Part shown: in pieces, positions 14,136-23,038 of the stretch | Numbering within the stretch: the first letter of the stretch is position 1 | Layout of the letters: each line of letters begins with the position of its first letter | DNA from: Lachnospiraceae bacterium | GTDB taxonomy: Bacteria; Bacillota; Clostridia; Lachnospirales; Lachnospiraceae | DNA: 38,552 bases | Direction of reading: 5' to 3' | Assembly: GCA_011959925.1 (NCBI GenBank) | Contig: BLMD01000145.1 | Coordinates: forward strand, 1-38,552 | The notes under the pieces: generated by a model | The model's input: the letters and a program-made list of their open reading frames with translations, nothing else | Database searches by the model: none | What the model was told of the DNA's origin: nothing | Program-made: the position numbers and the translations under genes

Positions 14136-15500
14136 TTACGTCCTGTGCGCGATCATTTCGTCCAAATTGCGCATGGTTTTTTTCAAATAAAGCAATGTCA
14201 CAAGCAACGACGCTATTTCCGCAAGCGGGAAAGAAAACCACACCGCCTCCAATCGTCCGGTCAAAGAAAGCAGGTACGCCGCCGGAATTAAGATTACCAG
14301 CTGGCGGATGACCGATAACACCAGGCTGTACACGCTCTTTCCAAGCCCCTGGAATAAACCGCTTGCCACGATGGACACGCCCGCAAAAATATAGCAGAGG
14401 CTCAACACCCGCAGTGCGAACACGCCGATCGTAAGCATCTGTTCGGATGCGTTAAACAAAAGCAACAGCTGCTCGGGTATCAGTTCTGCCGTGATCAACC
14501 CTGCCAGCATAATCACTACCGCGGCAGCCATGCTGCTTTTCATAACTTTTACAATCCGCTCCCTGTAACCTGCACCGAAATTATATGCCACAATCGGAAT
14601 CAAACCGTTGTTCATTCCGAATACCGGCATAAAGATAAAGCTCTGAAGCTTAAAGTATACGCCGAATACCGCCGCTGCCGTAGAGGTAAATCCAAGCAGA
14701 ATCTTATTCATAAAAAAGGTCATAACCGACCCGATCGACTGCATTAGGATTGCCGGTACCGCCACCGCATAGATCTGCTGCAGCGTCGCTTTCTGCGGAC
14801 GGATTGCAGAAACAGAAAGCCTGATCTCCTTATTCTTTTTCTGATTATAATAAAACCCGAAAAACATCGCTGCAATCTGTCCGAACACGGTTGCGGCAGC
14901 CGCCCCCGCAATTCCCATTTTGGGGAATCCGAACCATCCGAAGATCAGGATCGGATCGAAAATCAGATTCAGCACAGCCCCCGTCGTCTGTGTGATCATC
15001 GTACAAACCGTACGGCCGGTCGCCTGCAGAAGACGCTCAAAGCAAAACTGCCCGAAAAGCCCGAAACTGCATGCCGTGCAGATAAACATATAGATTTTTC
15101 CGTATGCAATGATCTCCGGTATATCCGTCTGCACACGAAAATAAAAATCGGAAAAACCGATTCCGATCAGCAAAAACAGCAGATAATTACAGCCTGCAAG
15201 AAATACCGAATTGCCCGCCGCAAGGTTTGCCTCATCCAGCCGCTGTTCTCCCAATCGTTTCGATAACAGTGCATTGACGCCGACACCCGTTCCCGCCGCT
15301 ACCGCAATCATAAAATTCTGAAGCGGAAACGCAAGCGAAACAGCCGTCAGCGCGTATTCGTCAATCTGCGCCACAAACACGCTGTCTACAATATTGTATA
15401 ACGCCTGCACAAGCATGGAGACTACCATCGGCAACGATATATTCACAAGCAGTTTGTTGATTGGCATAGTTCCCATCTTATTCTCTGTCTGTACTTCCAT
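14136..15500 (-). CDS. MATE-family multidrug/metabolite exporter
   Basis: A 454-aa inner-membrane antiporter with twelve predicted helices in two six-helix halves. MATE hallmarks include LVNISLPMVVSMLVQALYNIVDSVFVA (first helix) and the matching start of the second half (AVPAILMQSIGSVMTFFMNKILLG). It is of the MepA/DinF-like Firmicutes type, expelling organic cations or metabolites in exchange for Na+ or H+. ATG 15500 has GAGAGG about 12 bases upstream; M9 is an alternative start. It lies between a small protein gene and tetR in one operon with an ATP-grasp ligase, so it may export that ligase's product. Confidence 0.88.
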   Translation of the reverse strand: MEVQTENKMGTMPINKLLVNISLPMVVSMLVQALYNIVDSVFVAQIDEYALTAVSLAFPLQNFMIAVAAGTGVGVNALLSKRLGEQRLDEANLAAGNSVFLAGCNYLLFLLIGIGFSDFYFRVQTDIPEIIAYGKIYMFICTACSFGLFGQFCFERLLQATGRTVCTMITQTTGAVLNLIFDPILIFGWFGFPKMGIAGAAAATVFGQIAAMFFGFYYNQKKNKEIRLSVSAIRPQKATLQQIYAVAVPAILMQSIGSVMTFFMNKILLGFTSTAAAVFGVYFKLQSFIFMPVFGMNNGLIPIVAYNFGAGYRERIVKVMKSSMAAAVVIMLAGLITAELIPEQLLLLFNASEQMLTIGVFALRVLSLCYIFAGVSIVASGLFQGLGKSVYSLVLSVIRQLVILIPAAYLLSLTGRLEAVWFSFPLAEIASLLVTLLYLKKTMRNLDEMIAHRT

Positions 15501-15523
15501 TTCTTCTCATGTCCTCTCTGTCA

Positions 15524-15754
15524 TTACTCCTCAAATTCCACCATTACAAAATACCCTTTCGGCGTCTCTTCAATCTCTGCTACCCTTCCCTCTCTCGATT
15601 TCAGCCGCTCGCCGGCTTTATAGTTCGCAGACATTGCGTAGGCTTTGCCCAATGTATAATAATAAGACCCCGGCAGCTTTCCTTCCGTCACCGGCAGCAC
15701 ATCTCCCACCGACAAAAGTCCCAGCCGTTCCATTTTAAATTCCATGCGCCTCAA
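15524..15754 (-). CDS. Conserved-looking small protein, function unknown
   Basis: A 76-aa soluble protein, beta-rich (VGDVLPVTEGKLPGSYYY, then EGRVAEIEETPKGYFVMVEF), suggestive of a small barrel. The TTG start at 15752-15754 overlaps the previous stop (TTGA) and has GAGGGG eight bases upstream; ATG 15745 is an alternative with worse spacing. The tight coupling argues that it is real and works with its neighbours. I do not recognise the family. Confidence 0.6.
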   Translation of the reverse strand: MRRMEFKMERLGLLSVGDVLPVTEGKLPGSYYYTLGKAYAMSANYKAGERLKSREGRVAEIEETPKGYFVMVEFEE

Positions 15755-16374
15755 TTTTCATACCCCTCGTTATCTTCTGCAGATGCTTTTGCATCCGAAC
15801 GATCCGGCTCTGCCTGAACGGCTTCCAGCTGCTTTCTTACTTCTTTTCCCACCTGTACCAGACGGCTGACAATCCAAAGATCCGTGATTCCGTCATAGAT
15901 TAACATGGCTCCCACAAAACTTAACGTCACTGAAATCACACCAAAACAGTCCACGATACATACGATGCCAAACGCCATGCCAAGAACTGCCAGCAAAATC
16001 AGGACCGCCCACGACGCATACCCGGTTCTCTTCGCTTCCAGCGCATATTTAAAATCTTCCAATCCGTGAACAAACAGCACGGCGCCGATGCCGATAAACA
16101 AAATGCTCTGTATGCTGCGGGGTTTTAAGAAAATCCAGACGCCTACAAGCAAAAGCACAAGTCCGAGCAAAAGCATTACGCTGTGTTCTTCCTCTCTGTG
16201 CAGAATATATCCGATCGTTCTTACCGCTCCCAGAAAAGCAATTACGGCGCCGATCGCTTTACAGACAACCGTCGTCACCTCGACCGGCCATAAAATTAAT
16301 ACAATACCAAGCGCAATGCATATAAACGCACTGATGATCACATCGATCTTTATCCTCTCTGCCAATTCCCGCAT
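15751..16374 (-). CDS. DUF308/HdeD-family membrane protein
   Basis: A 207-aa protein with six hydrophobic segments in two three-helix repeats (IISAFICIALGIVLILWP, MLLLGLVLLLVGVWIFL and so on), the pattern of the DUF308/HdeD family. That family is linked to acid or envelope stress, but its biochemical role is unknown. The C-terminal 35 residues are cytoplasmic and acidic. GGAGGCG lies nine bases before the ATG. It begins 20 bases after the ATP-grasp gene and is translationally coupled to the downstream small gene. Confidence 0.78.
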   Translation of the reverse strand: MRELAERIKIDVIISAFICIALGIVLILWPVEVTTVVCKAIGAVIAFLGAVRTIGYILHREEEHSVMLLLGLVLLLVGVWIFLKPRSIQSILFIGIGAVLFVHGLEDFKYALEAKRTGYASWAVLILLAVLGMAFGIVCIVDCFGVISVTLSFVGAMLIYDGITDLWIVSRLVQVGKEVRKQLEAVQAEPDRSDAKASAEDNEGYEN

Positions 16375-16394
16375 AAAGCAAACGCCTCCAATCT

Positions 16395-17735
16395 CTATTT
16401 GTTTTCTTTCACCACAACGGACGGCAGGGCAATTTCACTATACTGTGTAGAGATAATTTCTCCCCGCGACACGCGGGAATATAATCCCCGGAACTCACCG
16501 TCATAGACAAACAGCCCGGTCAGATTAGATACATGGATAAAATCGGTATCGGCTCCCCCGGAAAAATCAATATTCCTGGTCTGATACGGCTTTGTAAATT
16601 CCTGTACCAGATAGCCTTCCTTCCTGTGTGCATCCACAATCTCCCGCCACCTGCTTTCCGATTCGTACTCAACGCCGGCAAACACACCTTTTGACCCGTA
16701 AGAATCCAAAGGCTTTAAAATCCAGCGGTCTTTTTGGCTTAGAATATCCTCATACGGCAGGTCTTCCGCCGTCATAAGCGCCGTATAGGGCACATGCGCC
16801 TTTACATAATCGTTTTCTTCTTCCGTCAAAAACTCCCGCGTCATCGGATGATGCAGAATCCAATACAGCACTTTATTATGCACGATCTGCGTAGTAAAAT
16901 CTCCGATCAGACATACGTCCTCTTCTTTGACTGCCTGAATAAAATCCGAAACCTCGTCATAATGTTTCATGATATCGCTTGTCACGGCCCTTCGATAAAT
17001 CAGATCGACCGCCCTGCCGCTTTCTGCATAAAGTTTTCCGTCCCGGTACCTAAGCTTCCTGATTTCGCAAATTTCACACTCCGCCCCAAATTTGCGGTAA
17101 CTGTCCGCAAAAATTTCAAACTCGTTATTGGTCGCGCTCTCCATAAAATCCACGATCGCAACATACGGATGCGATACCGCGCCTTCTGTTTCCCGGTAAA
17201 TACGAAGAGACGCCTTGGCCCAGCTGTCAAACAGCTCAAACGTCTGTAAACGGAAACGGCCGGCAAGCCAGTCATACCCCAACGTTTGCTGCAGAGCAAT
17301 ATTTAATTCCCGGTCCTCGTTCATCGCGCTCGAACCGTCCGTATTAAATTCGCAGAACCGAAACGCTTTGGTTTCCTCATTATAAAAAATGTCGATCCGC
17401 GCAATCGGAATGCTGCTTTTATACCTCGGCGTACGCAAAATCAATTCTTCCAGCCGTTTTTCAAATCCGAACAGTTCTCTGTAGTTTTTATCCTCTCTGT
17501 AATGCCGGATCACTTTATCAAAGATGCCGTACAGATCCCGTATCAGCCGTTGAAAATGGCAGATATCATCTTCGGTAAATATCTTCGGTATATAAAGCGT
17601 ACTAACGCATCTTCCATGGTATTTCGCAGTGGACTGGTTGATATAGGCAATCTCACGAAGCGCACTTTCGGCGTGGGCTTCTTTCTCTTTTACAATCTGT
17701 TCGCAATAGTCGCGGTTCAAGTCTAAAAGCTGCAC
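16395..17735 (-). CDS. Glutathionylspermidine-synthase-like ATP-grasp ligase
   Basis: A 446-aa enzyme of the glutathionylspermidine-synthase/circularly permuted ATP-grasp group, which joins a carboxylate to an amine using ATP. The central region has RIDIFYNEET...FCEFNTDGSSAMNE; the nucleotide-binding part has ILKPLDSYGSKGVFAG, then YLVQEFTKPY and a final strand with IDFSGGADTDF. A GTG start at 17735 is favoured because AAGGAGG lies five bases upstream; the longer TTG start at 17759 has no ribosome site. There is no amidase domain. The substrate is unknown. First gene of the DUF308-MATE-TetR operon, behind an extended -10 promoter and a leader hairpin. Confidence 0.75.
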   Translation of the reverse strand: MQLLDLNRDYCEQIVKEKEAHAESALREIAYINQSTAKYHGRCVSTLYIPKIFTEDDICHFQRLIRDLYGIFDKVIRHYREDKNYRELFGFEKRLEELILRTPRYKSSIPIARIDIFYNEETKAFRFCEFNTDGSSAMNEDRELNIALQQTLGYDWLAGRFRLQTFELFDSWAKASLRIYRETEGAVSHPYVAIVDFMESATNNEFEIFADSYRKFGAECEICEIRKLRYRDGKLYAESGRAVDLIYRRAVTSDIMKHYDEVSDFIQAVKEEDVCLIGDFTTQIVHNKVLYWILHHPMTREFLTEEENDYVKAHVPYTALMTAEDLPYEDILSQKDRWILKPLDSYGSKGVFAGVEYESESRWREIVDAHRKEGYLVQEFTKPYQTRNIDFSGGADTDFIHVSNLTGLFVYDGEFRGLYSRVSRGEIISTQYSEIALPSVVVKENK

Positions 17736-17760
17736 AGCAACCTCCTTCTTTTCATTCAAA

Positions 17761-17790
17761 AACCGGCAGTTAGAAAATCCTGCCGTTTCG
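17761..17790 (-). promoter_or_regulatory. Leader hairpin of the ATP-grasp operon, possible attenuator
   Basis: Between the promoter and start codon, minus-strand AAACGGCAG pairs with CTGCCG(G)TTT around a 10-base loop and is followed by a T-run (TTTTT). It could be a weak leader terminator. Confidence 0.35.
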
Positions 17791-17800
17791 TTTAAAGTTT

Positions 17801-17809
17801 AGTATACCA
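17801..17809 (-). promoter_or_regulatory. Extended -10 promoter of the ATP-grasp operon
   Basis: Minus-strand TGGTATACT fits an extended -10 (TGn plus five of six TATAAT bases); no good -35 is seen. Transcription would start near 17794, about 60 bases before the GTG. Confidence 0.45.
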
Positions 17810-17861
17810 GATATTTTGGCAAGAAAAAAGCTTTTTTACACTGCATTTTCAGGATTCCTGA

Positions 17862-17894
17862 CAAAAAAACTGTACAGTCATCGAAACTGCACAG
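17862..17894 (-). terminator. Intrinsic terminator of the Mrp-like operon
   Basis: Minus-strand CTGTGCAGT and ACTGTACAG form a near-perfect 9-bp stem (one A-C mismatch) with a short loop, followed by TTTTTTT, about 12 bases after the final stop. Confidence 0.75.
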
Positions 17895-17905
17895 CCTTTT
17901 TCTCT

Positions 17906-19999
17906 CTACCAATTTCCCAGATACAGCAAATAAATCAATGTAAACACAAGTCCCACATAAAACAGCAGAAGCCCAAAAGAAAGACTTCTCTGAATGATCG
18001 CATTTGTTTCCATAAACTTTTCCCTCTGCATGGCAAGTTTATGTTCATAAGACGTTTCATGCTCCGGCGCTTTCTGCCGCAATATTTTCCGCTTGATCTT
18101 CCGAAGAAAATCGAGCGCTGCGCCAAGTATATGCGTAAATTCGGAGCCCTCCGCCAATTCATGCGGAATCTTACGGTCACGGTACAACGTCTTTCGCAGA
18201 AGTAAGATCACGCCGTCCGCCAGGCTGTCCAAAATTCTGCAGAAAAACCGCGCCAAAAACGGCAGGATCGTAAGCAGCAGCGGACGATACAATAATTCCT
18301 CCAAATCCAGCCACTTCGGCCAGCAGTCCTTATATTCCCGTACGCCGTCCCGCTCTTTCATCATCAGCTTACGGATTCCTGCATACAGCAGGATACCGAT
18401 CGCGATGGAAATCAGCCCGCCTTTTAAATTTTCCAGGCTAAAGTAGGATACGGCATGCACTTCTTTTTCCAAGTGCATAAATCCCTGCCCCAGATCCGCC
18501 GCCCGATCTGACACAAGCCCGGGAACTGCGCCCAGCACAGGCAGAATCACGGCGCTTCCGGCAATTGCAAACGCACTGAAAGGATTCATGTAATGCCGGA
18601 TCGCCTGCATACGTTCCTGCTCTTTTTTATCCCTGTTTTCTTCAATAAAGATTGCGACGTAAAGTTTCGTCATATAGGCAAGCGTCATACCGCCGCTGAT
18701 CAAAAAGATCCATTCCGACATCTTCAGAAAACCGGAAAGCGCAGCCGCATGTCCGATTCCCTCTACAATACTCTCATGCAGCAGTGTTTTGCTGACATAG
18801 CCGTTAAAAAACGGAATACCGGAAATGCCAAGCGCTCCCGCCAGAAAACAGACATGCAGCAGCGGCTTCTTTTTTCCGAATCCTCGGATTTCATTCAGAT
18901 TTAATTTATGCAGATTCATCACGACGACGCCGGCAATCATAAACAAAACGAGTTTGATCAGGGAATGATTCACCATGTGCAGAAGCGTGCCGCGCACTGC
19001 GAGGGCATTTTCTTCGCCCAAAATTCCCTGCATACCGATCCCAAGCAGGATAAATCCGATCTGAGACATAGAAGAACAGGCAAGCGTACGCTTAAAATCC
19101 ACCGAACATACGGCTAAGAGCGCGCCGCCGAACATGGTAAACAGACCGATCGAAAAAATAAGCAGTCCCCATGCCGCGTCATGCAAAAAGATATTACAGC
19201 TCACTGCCAGCACGCCGAAAATCCCCGCTTTTGTCAAAATTCCCGAAAGCAGGGCAGACGCCGGGGCAGGCGCAACCGGATGGGCTTTCGGCAGCCAGAT
19301 ATGCAGCGGAAACGCACCCGCTTTCGCCCCGAACCCGACCAGCGTACAAACGCCGGCAAGATAGAGACGCTCTTTTTCCTCACATGCCGCAGCAGCCGGC
19401 AGCAGCTCCGACATCCGCAGCGTTCCGAGGGTATCGTACAAAAGAAACAGTCCCATCAAAAGCACCATACCGCCGATTACCGCCACTGCAAGGTACGTTT
19501 CCGCAGCTTTGCGCGCTCCTTTTGTTTCCTCCTGCACAACCCAGACATAAGAAGTGAACGACATCACTTCAAAAAAGAGAAACGTCGTGTAAAGATCTGC
19601 CGACAAAAACACGCCCAGCGTAGCCGAAAGCGTCACAAGCTGAAAGAAATAATAGCGTCCCAGATGCGTTTCATGCGACAAATATTCCCTGGAAAACAGA
19701 AGCGTCATCATCCACATAAATGCCGCGATCAGACCATATACCATGCGGAATCCGTCCAGGCAGAACGAAATTCCCATACCGCAGATCTCCGGCACAAAAA
19801 GCTCGCTCCCCTCTCCGTATACCGCCAGAATCCCCATTGCGGCAAGCGTACCGGCGCCGGTCAGAATCACGAACAGATCGCGCAGCATCTGCCAAAAGTT
19901 TTTTGTTCTCGAATCCAGGCACGCTTTTTTATCCGCCAGAAAGACCGCAATTGCTCCGGCCAGCGGAAATAAAATCAATACCAAAAACAACGTTTCCAT
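17906..19999 (-). CDS. NuoL/MrpA-like proton/cation antiporter subunit with long C-terminal extension
   Basis: A membrane subunit of about 697 aa with the Proton_antipo_M core of complex I and Mrp antiporters. The membrane Glu is in TFLFFEVMSF; the key Lys and His are in GAKAGAFPLHIWLPKAHPVAPAPASALLSGILTKAG. After about fourteen helices an unusual C-terminal part (about residues 510-697) has an amphipathic, Lys/Arg-rich stretch (FLRKIKRKILRQKAPEHE) and a final helix, reminiscent of the lateral arm of NuoL. I chose the ATG at 19999 (third codon of the longest frame), as AGGAGGGG is then eight bases away. Last gene of the operon, six bases from its neighbour. Confidence 0.82.
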   Translation of the reverse strand: METLFLVLILFPLAGAIAVFLADKKACLDSRTKNFWQMLRDLFVILTGAGTLAAMGILAVYGEGSELFVPEICGMGISFCLDGFRMVYGLIAAFMWMMTLLFSREYLSHETHLGRYYFFQLVTLSATLGVFLSADLYTTFLFFEVMSFTSYVWVVQEETKGARKAAETYLAVAVIGGMVLLMGLFLLYDTLGTLRMSELLPAAAACEEKERLYLAGVCTLVGFGAKAGAFPLHIWLPKAHPVAPAPASALLSGILTKAGIFGVLAVSCNIFLHDAAWGLLIFSIGLFTMFGGALLAVCSVDFKRTLACSSMSQIGFILLGIGMQGILGEENALAVRGTLLHMVNHSLIKLVLFMIAGVVVMNLHKLNLNEIRGFGKKKPLLHVCFLAGALGISGIPFFNGYVSKTLLHESIVEGIGHAAALSGFLKMSEWIFLISGGMTLAYMTKLYVAIFIEENRDKKEQERMQAIRHYMNPFSAFAIAGSAVILPVLGAVPGLVSDRAADLGQGFMHLEKEVHAVSYFSLENLKGGLISIAIGILLYAGIRKLMMKERDGVREYKDCWPKWLDLEELLYRPLLLTILPFLARFFCRILDSLADGVILLLRKTLYRDRKIPHELAEGSEFTHILGAALDFLRKIKRKILRQKAPEHETSYEHKLAMQREKFMETNAIIQRSLSFGLLLFYVGLVFTLIYLLYLGNW

Positions 20000-20011
20000 A
20001 CGCATCCCCTC

Positions 20012-21487
20012 CTAAAAACTGCCCGTCGCAATATCCGTCAAAAACCGGGTGACCGGAGCCGAACACAAACCGAACCCCACGATACCGACGACAAACACAA
20101 ACAACGGCACAAGCATCATCCAGTTGGGGTCCTTTACATCCGCAATCGTATCGTAATCAAACTCTTTATCCGGAACATAGGCGCGGATTACAATGCCGAG
20201 CATATAAATTGCCGTCAGCAGAGCGGAAATCAAAAGCGCGCCGATCCCGGCATAAGCCATCGGATTTTTGCTGTCCATCGCCGCAGACGCCAGATTCCAC
20301 TTACTGATAAATCCGCACAGTCCCGGCACGCCCATCAGCGCCAGCGCCGATATCGTAAAGACAGCAAAGACTTTGGGCATTTTCTTCGCAAAGCCGTCTA
20401 ATTGATGGATATAGTGGCGCTCGCTCTGATGCATAATGGCTCCGGCACAGAAAAAGGAGCAGATTTTCATAAACGCATGAAACAGCATATGGCTTAACGC
20501 CCCCACCAGTCCAAGCGGCGTCATAATTACAACGCCAAATAAAATATAAGAAAGATTACTGATCGTTGAATACGCCAGCCTTCGTTTTAAATGCGTCTCC
20601 CGGACCGCCATGCTGCAGCCGTAGACAATCGTAAACATCACGACGCCCATCAGAAGATACTGCGCCCACGTGCCCCGCAGAAAATCCGCGCCGAAACAAT
20701 AAAACGTCAGACGCATGATCGCAAACGCGCCGGATTTTACCACGGCAACGGCATGCAAAAGCGCCGTAACCGGCGTAGGCGCAACACCCGCCTGCGGAAG
20801 CCAGGAATTTAACGGACAGATTGCCGCTTTTACGCCAAACCCGAAAAAGCTGAACACATAGATCAGCAGAAAGATATTTTTCCCGTCTGCAAGGGTCGCC
20901 GCACTCATCACGCCGCCCAAAACAAATTCCGTACTTTCTCCGTATGTAATCAAAAATATCATGCCGATAAATGCAAACGCCGCCCCGCCGATCGAATAAT
21001 ACAGGTATTTTCGGCTCGCCAGAATTGCTTCCCTGGTAAGCGTATGCATCACAAGCGGCAGCGTGACCAACGTCAAAAGCTCATAAAAACAATACAGTGT
21101 CAGAAAGTTATCCGCCAGGGAAATTCCAAGCGTCACACCGTAAGTCACCGTATAAAACAGGAAAAACGTCTTTTCATGCTTTTCTTTCGTCATATATTCA
21201 AACGCATAGAGCGTCGCAAACGGCCATAAAAACGCAACCAGGCCTGCAAACACACAGCCCAGTCCGTCCAGCTGGAATGCGATCGTAAGATTTCCCGTAA
21301 AATTCACCAGCGTAAACGCCTCCTGCGGACGCCGGACTAAAATCGTAAACACCAAGATGGAGTTGATCACAACCAAGGTCTCCAGATAAATCATCATATG
21401 CGTCCGCTTTTTCCATGGAATCAGTGGAACCAGGATCCCTCCGGCACAGGGGATCAGCACAGCCAGAAACAAATAAAATGCATTCAT
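20012..21487 (-). CDS. Proton/cation antiporter subunit, variant motif
   Basis: A 491-aa, roughly 14-helix membrane protein of the Proton_antipo_M family. The membrane Glu (LYCFYELLTL) and Lys (FGVKAAICPL) are kept, but the usual PLHxWLPxAH motif reads PLNSWLPQAG, losing both His. The rest (VAPTPVTALLHAVAVVKSGAFAIMR) is NuoL-like. GGAGGGG precedes the ATG by six bases. It sits between two other antiporter-like subunits in one operon, so it is part of the same membrane complex. The loss of His may alter ion coupling. Confidence 0.85.
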   Translation of the reverse strand: MNAFYLFLAVLIPCAGGILVPLIPWKKRTHMMIYLETLVVINSILVFTILVRRPQEAFTLVNFTGNLTIAFQLDGLGCVFAGLVAFLWPFATLYAFEYMTKEKHEKTFFLFYTVTYGVTLGISLADNFLTLYCFYELLTLVTLPLVMHTLTREAILASRKYLYYSIGGAAFAFIGMIFLITYGESTEFVLGGVMSAATLADGKNIFLLIYVFSFFGFGVKAAICPLNSWLPQAGVAPTPVTALLHAVAVVKSGAFAIMRLTFYCFGADFLRGTWAQYLLMGVVMFTIVYGCSMAVRETHLKRRLAYSTISNLSYILFGVVIMTPLGLVGALSHMLFHAFMKICSFFCAGAIMHQSERHYIHQLDGFAKKMPKVFAVFTISALALMGVPGLCGFISKWNLASAAMDSKNPMAYAGIGALLISALLTAIYMLGIVIRAYVPDKEFDYDTIADVKDPNWMMLVPLFVFVVGIVGFGLCSAPVTRFLTDIATGSF

Positions 21488-21499
21488 GAAATCCCCTCC

Positions 21500-22987
21500 T
21501 TACATCACCTTAAGCACTTGATCTGCAAACGCAGACAATCCGTCCGTCCACATATTCGGAAACAGTCCGATCCACACGGTAACAACCGCCAGCGCCAAAA
21601 GCGGCACAAGCATCCAATACGACGGTTCTTTCCCGGCAAACCGGGACGCATCATATTCTTCTCCCGGAAAAAATCCCTGCATCGTAACCGGCAGCAGATA
21701 TCCCGCCGTAAGCAGCGCGCTCACTAAAAGCACTACGGGACCAAGCCAGGAAAAAACCGGAATTCCCGAAGCCAGAGAGCCGGCCGCCAGCGACCATTTA
21801 CTGATAAACCCGCTTGCAGGCGGAATCCCGATCAGCCCCAAAGAAACGATTGTATAACACCACAGGGTCACCGGCATTCCCTTTCCGATTCCCCGTAATT
21901 CCTCCACACGTTTGCATCCCGTCCGGTAAATCACGGCAGACGCGCACAAGAACAGCGCTACTTTGATAAACGCATGCGCCGATACATGCAAAAGCGCACC
22001 TGTCAGCGCCTGCGGCTGCAATACGGCAAGTCCGAATAAAATATAGGAAAGCTGGCTGACCGTAGAATACGCAAGACGTTTCTTGAGCACGGGCTCCCGA
22101 AACGCCAGCATAGAACCCATAAATACGGTAATCAGAGCAAGCGTCATCCACGCCGTCTGAACCCACGTGCCCCGCAGAAAATCGGCGCCGATCATCTGGT
22201 ACACGACACGAATCAATGCCAGAACGCCGCCCTTTACAATAATTCCGGAAAGCACGGCCGACGCAGGTCCCGGCGCGACCGGATGCGCCGCCGGCAGCCA
22301 GGCGTGCAGCGGAAACATACCCGCTTTCACGCCGAAGCCGATCAGCATACACATCGTAACCACCAAAAACAGCGTACGGTGTTCCTGCAAAACGGCGGCG
22401 GGAATCACACCGCCTGCCGTAAATGTAAGCGTCGTCCCATACCGGCAGATAAAATAAACGCCGAAAAGCGCCATATAAGCCCCGGCGAACGAAAAGAACA
22501 GGTACCGAAGCCCCGCCATAACCGCCTCTTTTGTCTGCGTATGCAATACAAGCGGCAGAGAAGTAAGTGTCATAAATTCATAGAACAGATACATCGTGAT
22601 CAAATTTCCGGCAAAATCAAGTCCCAGCAAAACGCCGAATACGATCAGGTAAAATCCGAAATAGCGTTTTTCCTTCTGTTCTTTTTTCATATATTCAAAC
22701 GAAAAAAATCCTGCCAGAATCCAGACCACGGTAAACAAAAAGGAAAAATAACGCCCCAGCGTATCCAGCTTAAAGTAAACCGGAAACGTATCCGTCAGAT
22801 AAAACAGCGTCACCCCGTCTGTAATTCCAAAGATTGCATATAACGCAAACGCCCCCGTTATGAGCAGCGTTCCGCCGACGTAAAGCAGCAAAGAACTTCT
22901 GTTTTGATATTCCTTTTTTATAAGCAGGACCGTCCCTGCCAGAATCGGAAAAAATACCGGCACAAGCAGCATATCCTCCATTTTCAT
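21500..22987 (-). CDS. Proton/cation antiporter subunit
   Basis: A 495-aa subunit with the canonical Proton_antipo_M signature: a membrane Glu in YLFYEFMTLTSLPLV and GVKAGMFPLHAWLPAAHPVAPGPASAVLSGIIVKGG. It pairs closely with the downstream 20012-21487 protein (FYE-x-x-TL-x-x-LPLV-x-HT and FLRGTW-x-Q segments are shared), suggesting a gene duplication. The start has AGGAGG five bases upstream. It lies 51 bases after the MrpD-like gene in the same operon. Confidence 0.87.
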   Translation of the reverse strand: MKMEDMLLVPVFFPILAGTVLLIKKEYQNRSSLLLYVGGTLLITGAFALYAIFGITDGVTLFYLTDTFPVYFKLDTLGRYFSFLFTVVWILAGFFSFEYMKKEQKEKRYFGFYLIVFGVLLGLDFAGNLITMYLFYEFMTLTSLPLVLHTQTKEAVMAGLRYLFFSFAGAYMALFGVYFICRYGTTLTFTAGGVIPAAVLQEHRTLFLVVTMCMLIGFGVKAGMFPLHAWLPAAHPVAPGPASAVLSGIIVKGGVLALIRVVYQMIGADFLRGTWVQTAWMTLALITVFMGSMLAFREPVLKKRLAYSTVSQLSYILFGLAVLQPQALTGALLHVSAHAFIKVALFLCASAVIYRTGCKRVEELRGIGKGMPVTLWCYTIVSLGLIGIPPASGFISKWSLAAGSLASGIPVFSWLGPVVLLVSALLTAGYLLPVTMQGFFPGEEYDASRFAGKEPSYWMLVPLLALAVVTVWIGLFPNMWTDGLSAFADQVLKVM

Positions 22988-23038
22988 CGCCTCCTATCCC
23001 CTTTTGGCATCCCGTTATGCCGTTCGGCAGATCCTTTG

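Noticed and set aside
19181-19972. A 263-codon plus-strand ORF rich in Arg, His and Gln
   Set aside because: It mirrors the NuoL-like antiporter gene, and the composition is what antisense reading of a hydrophobic protein gives.
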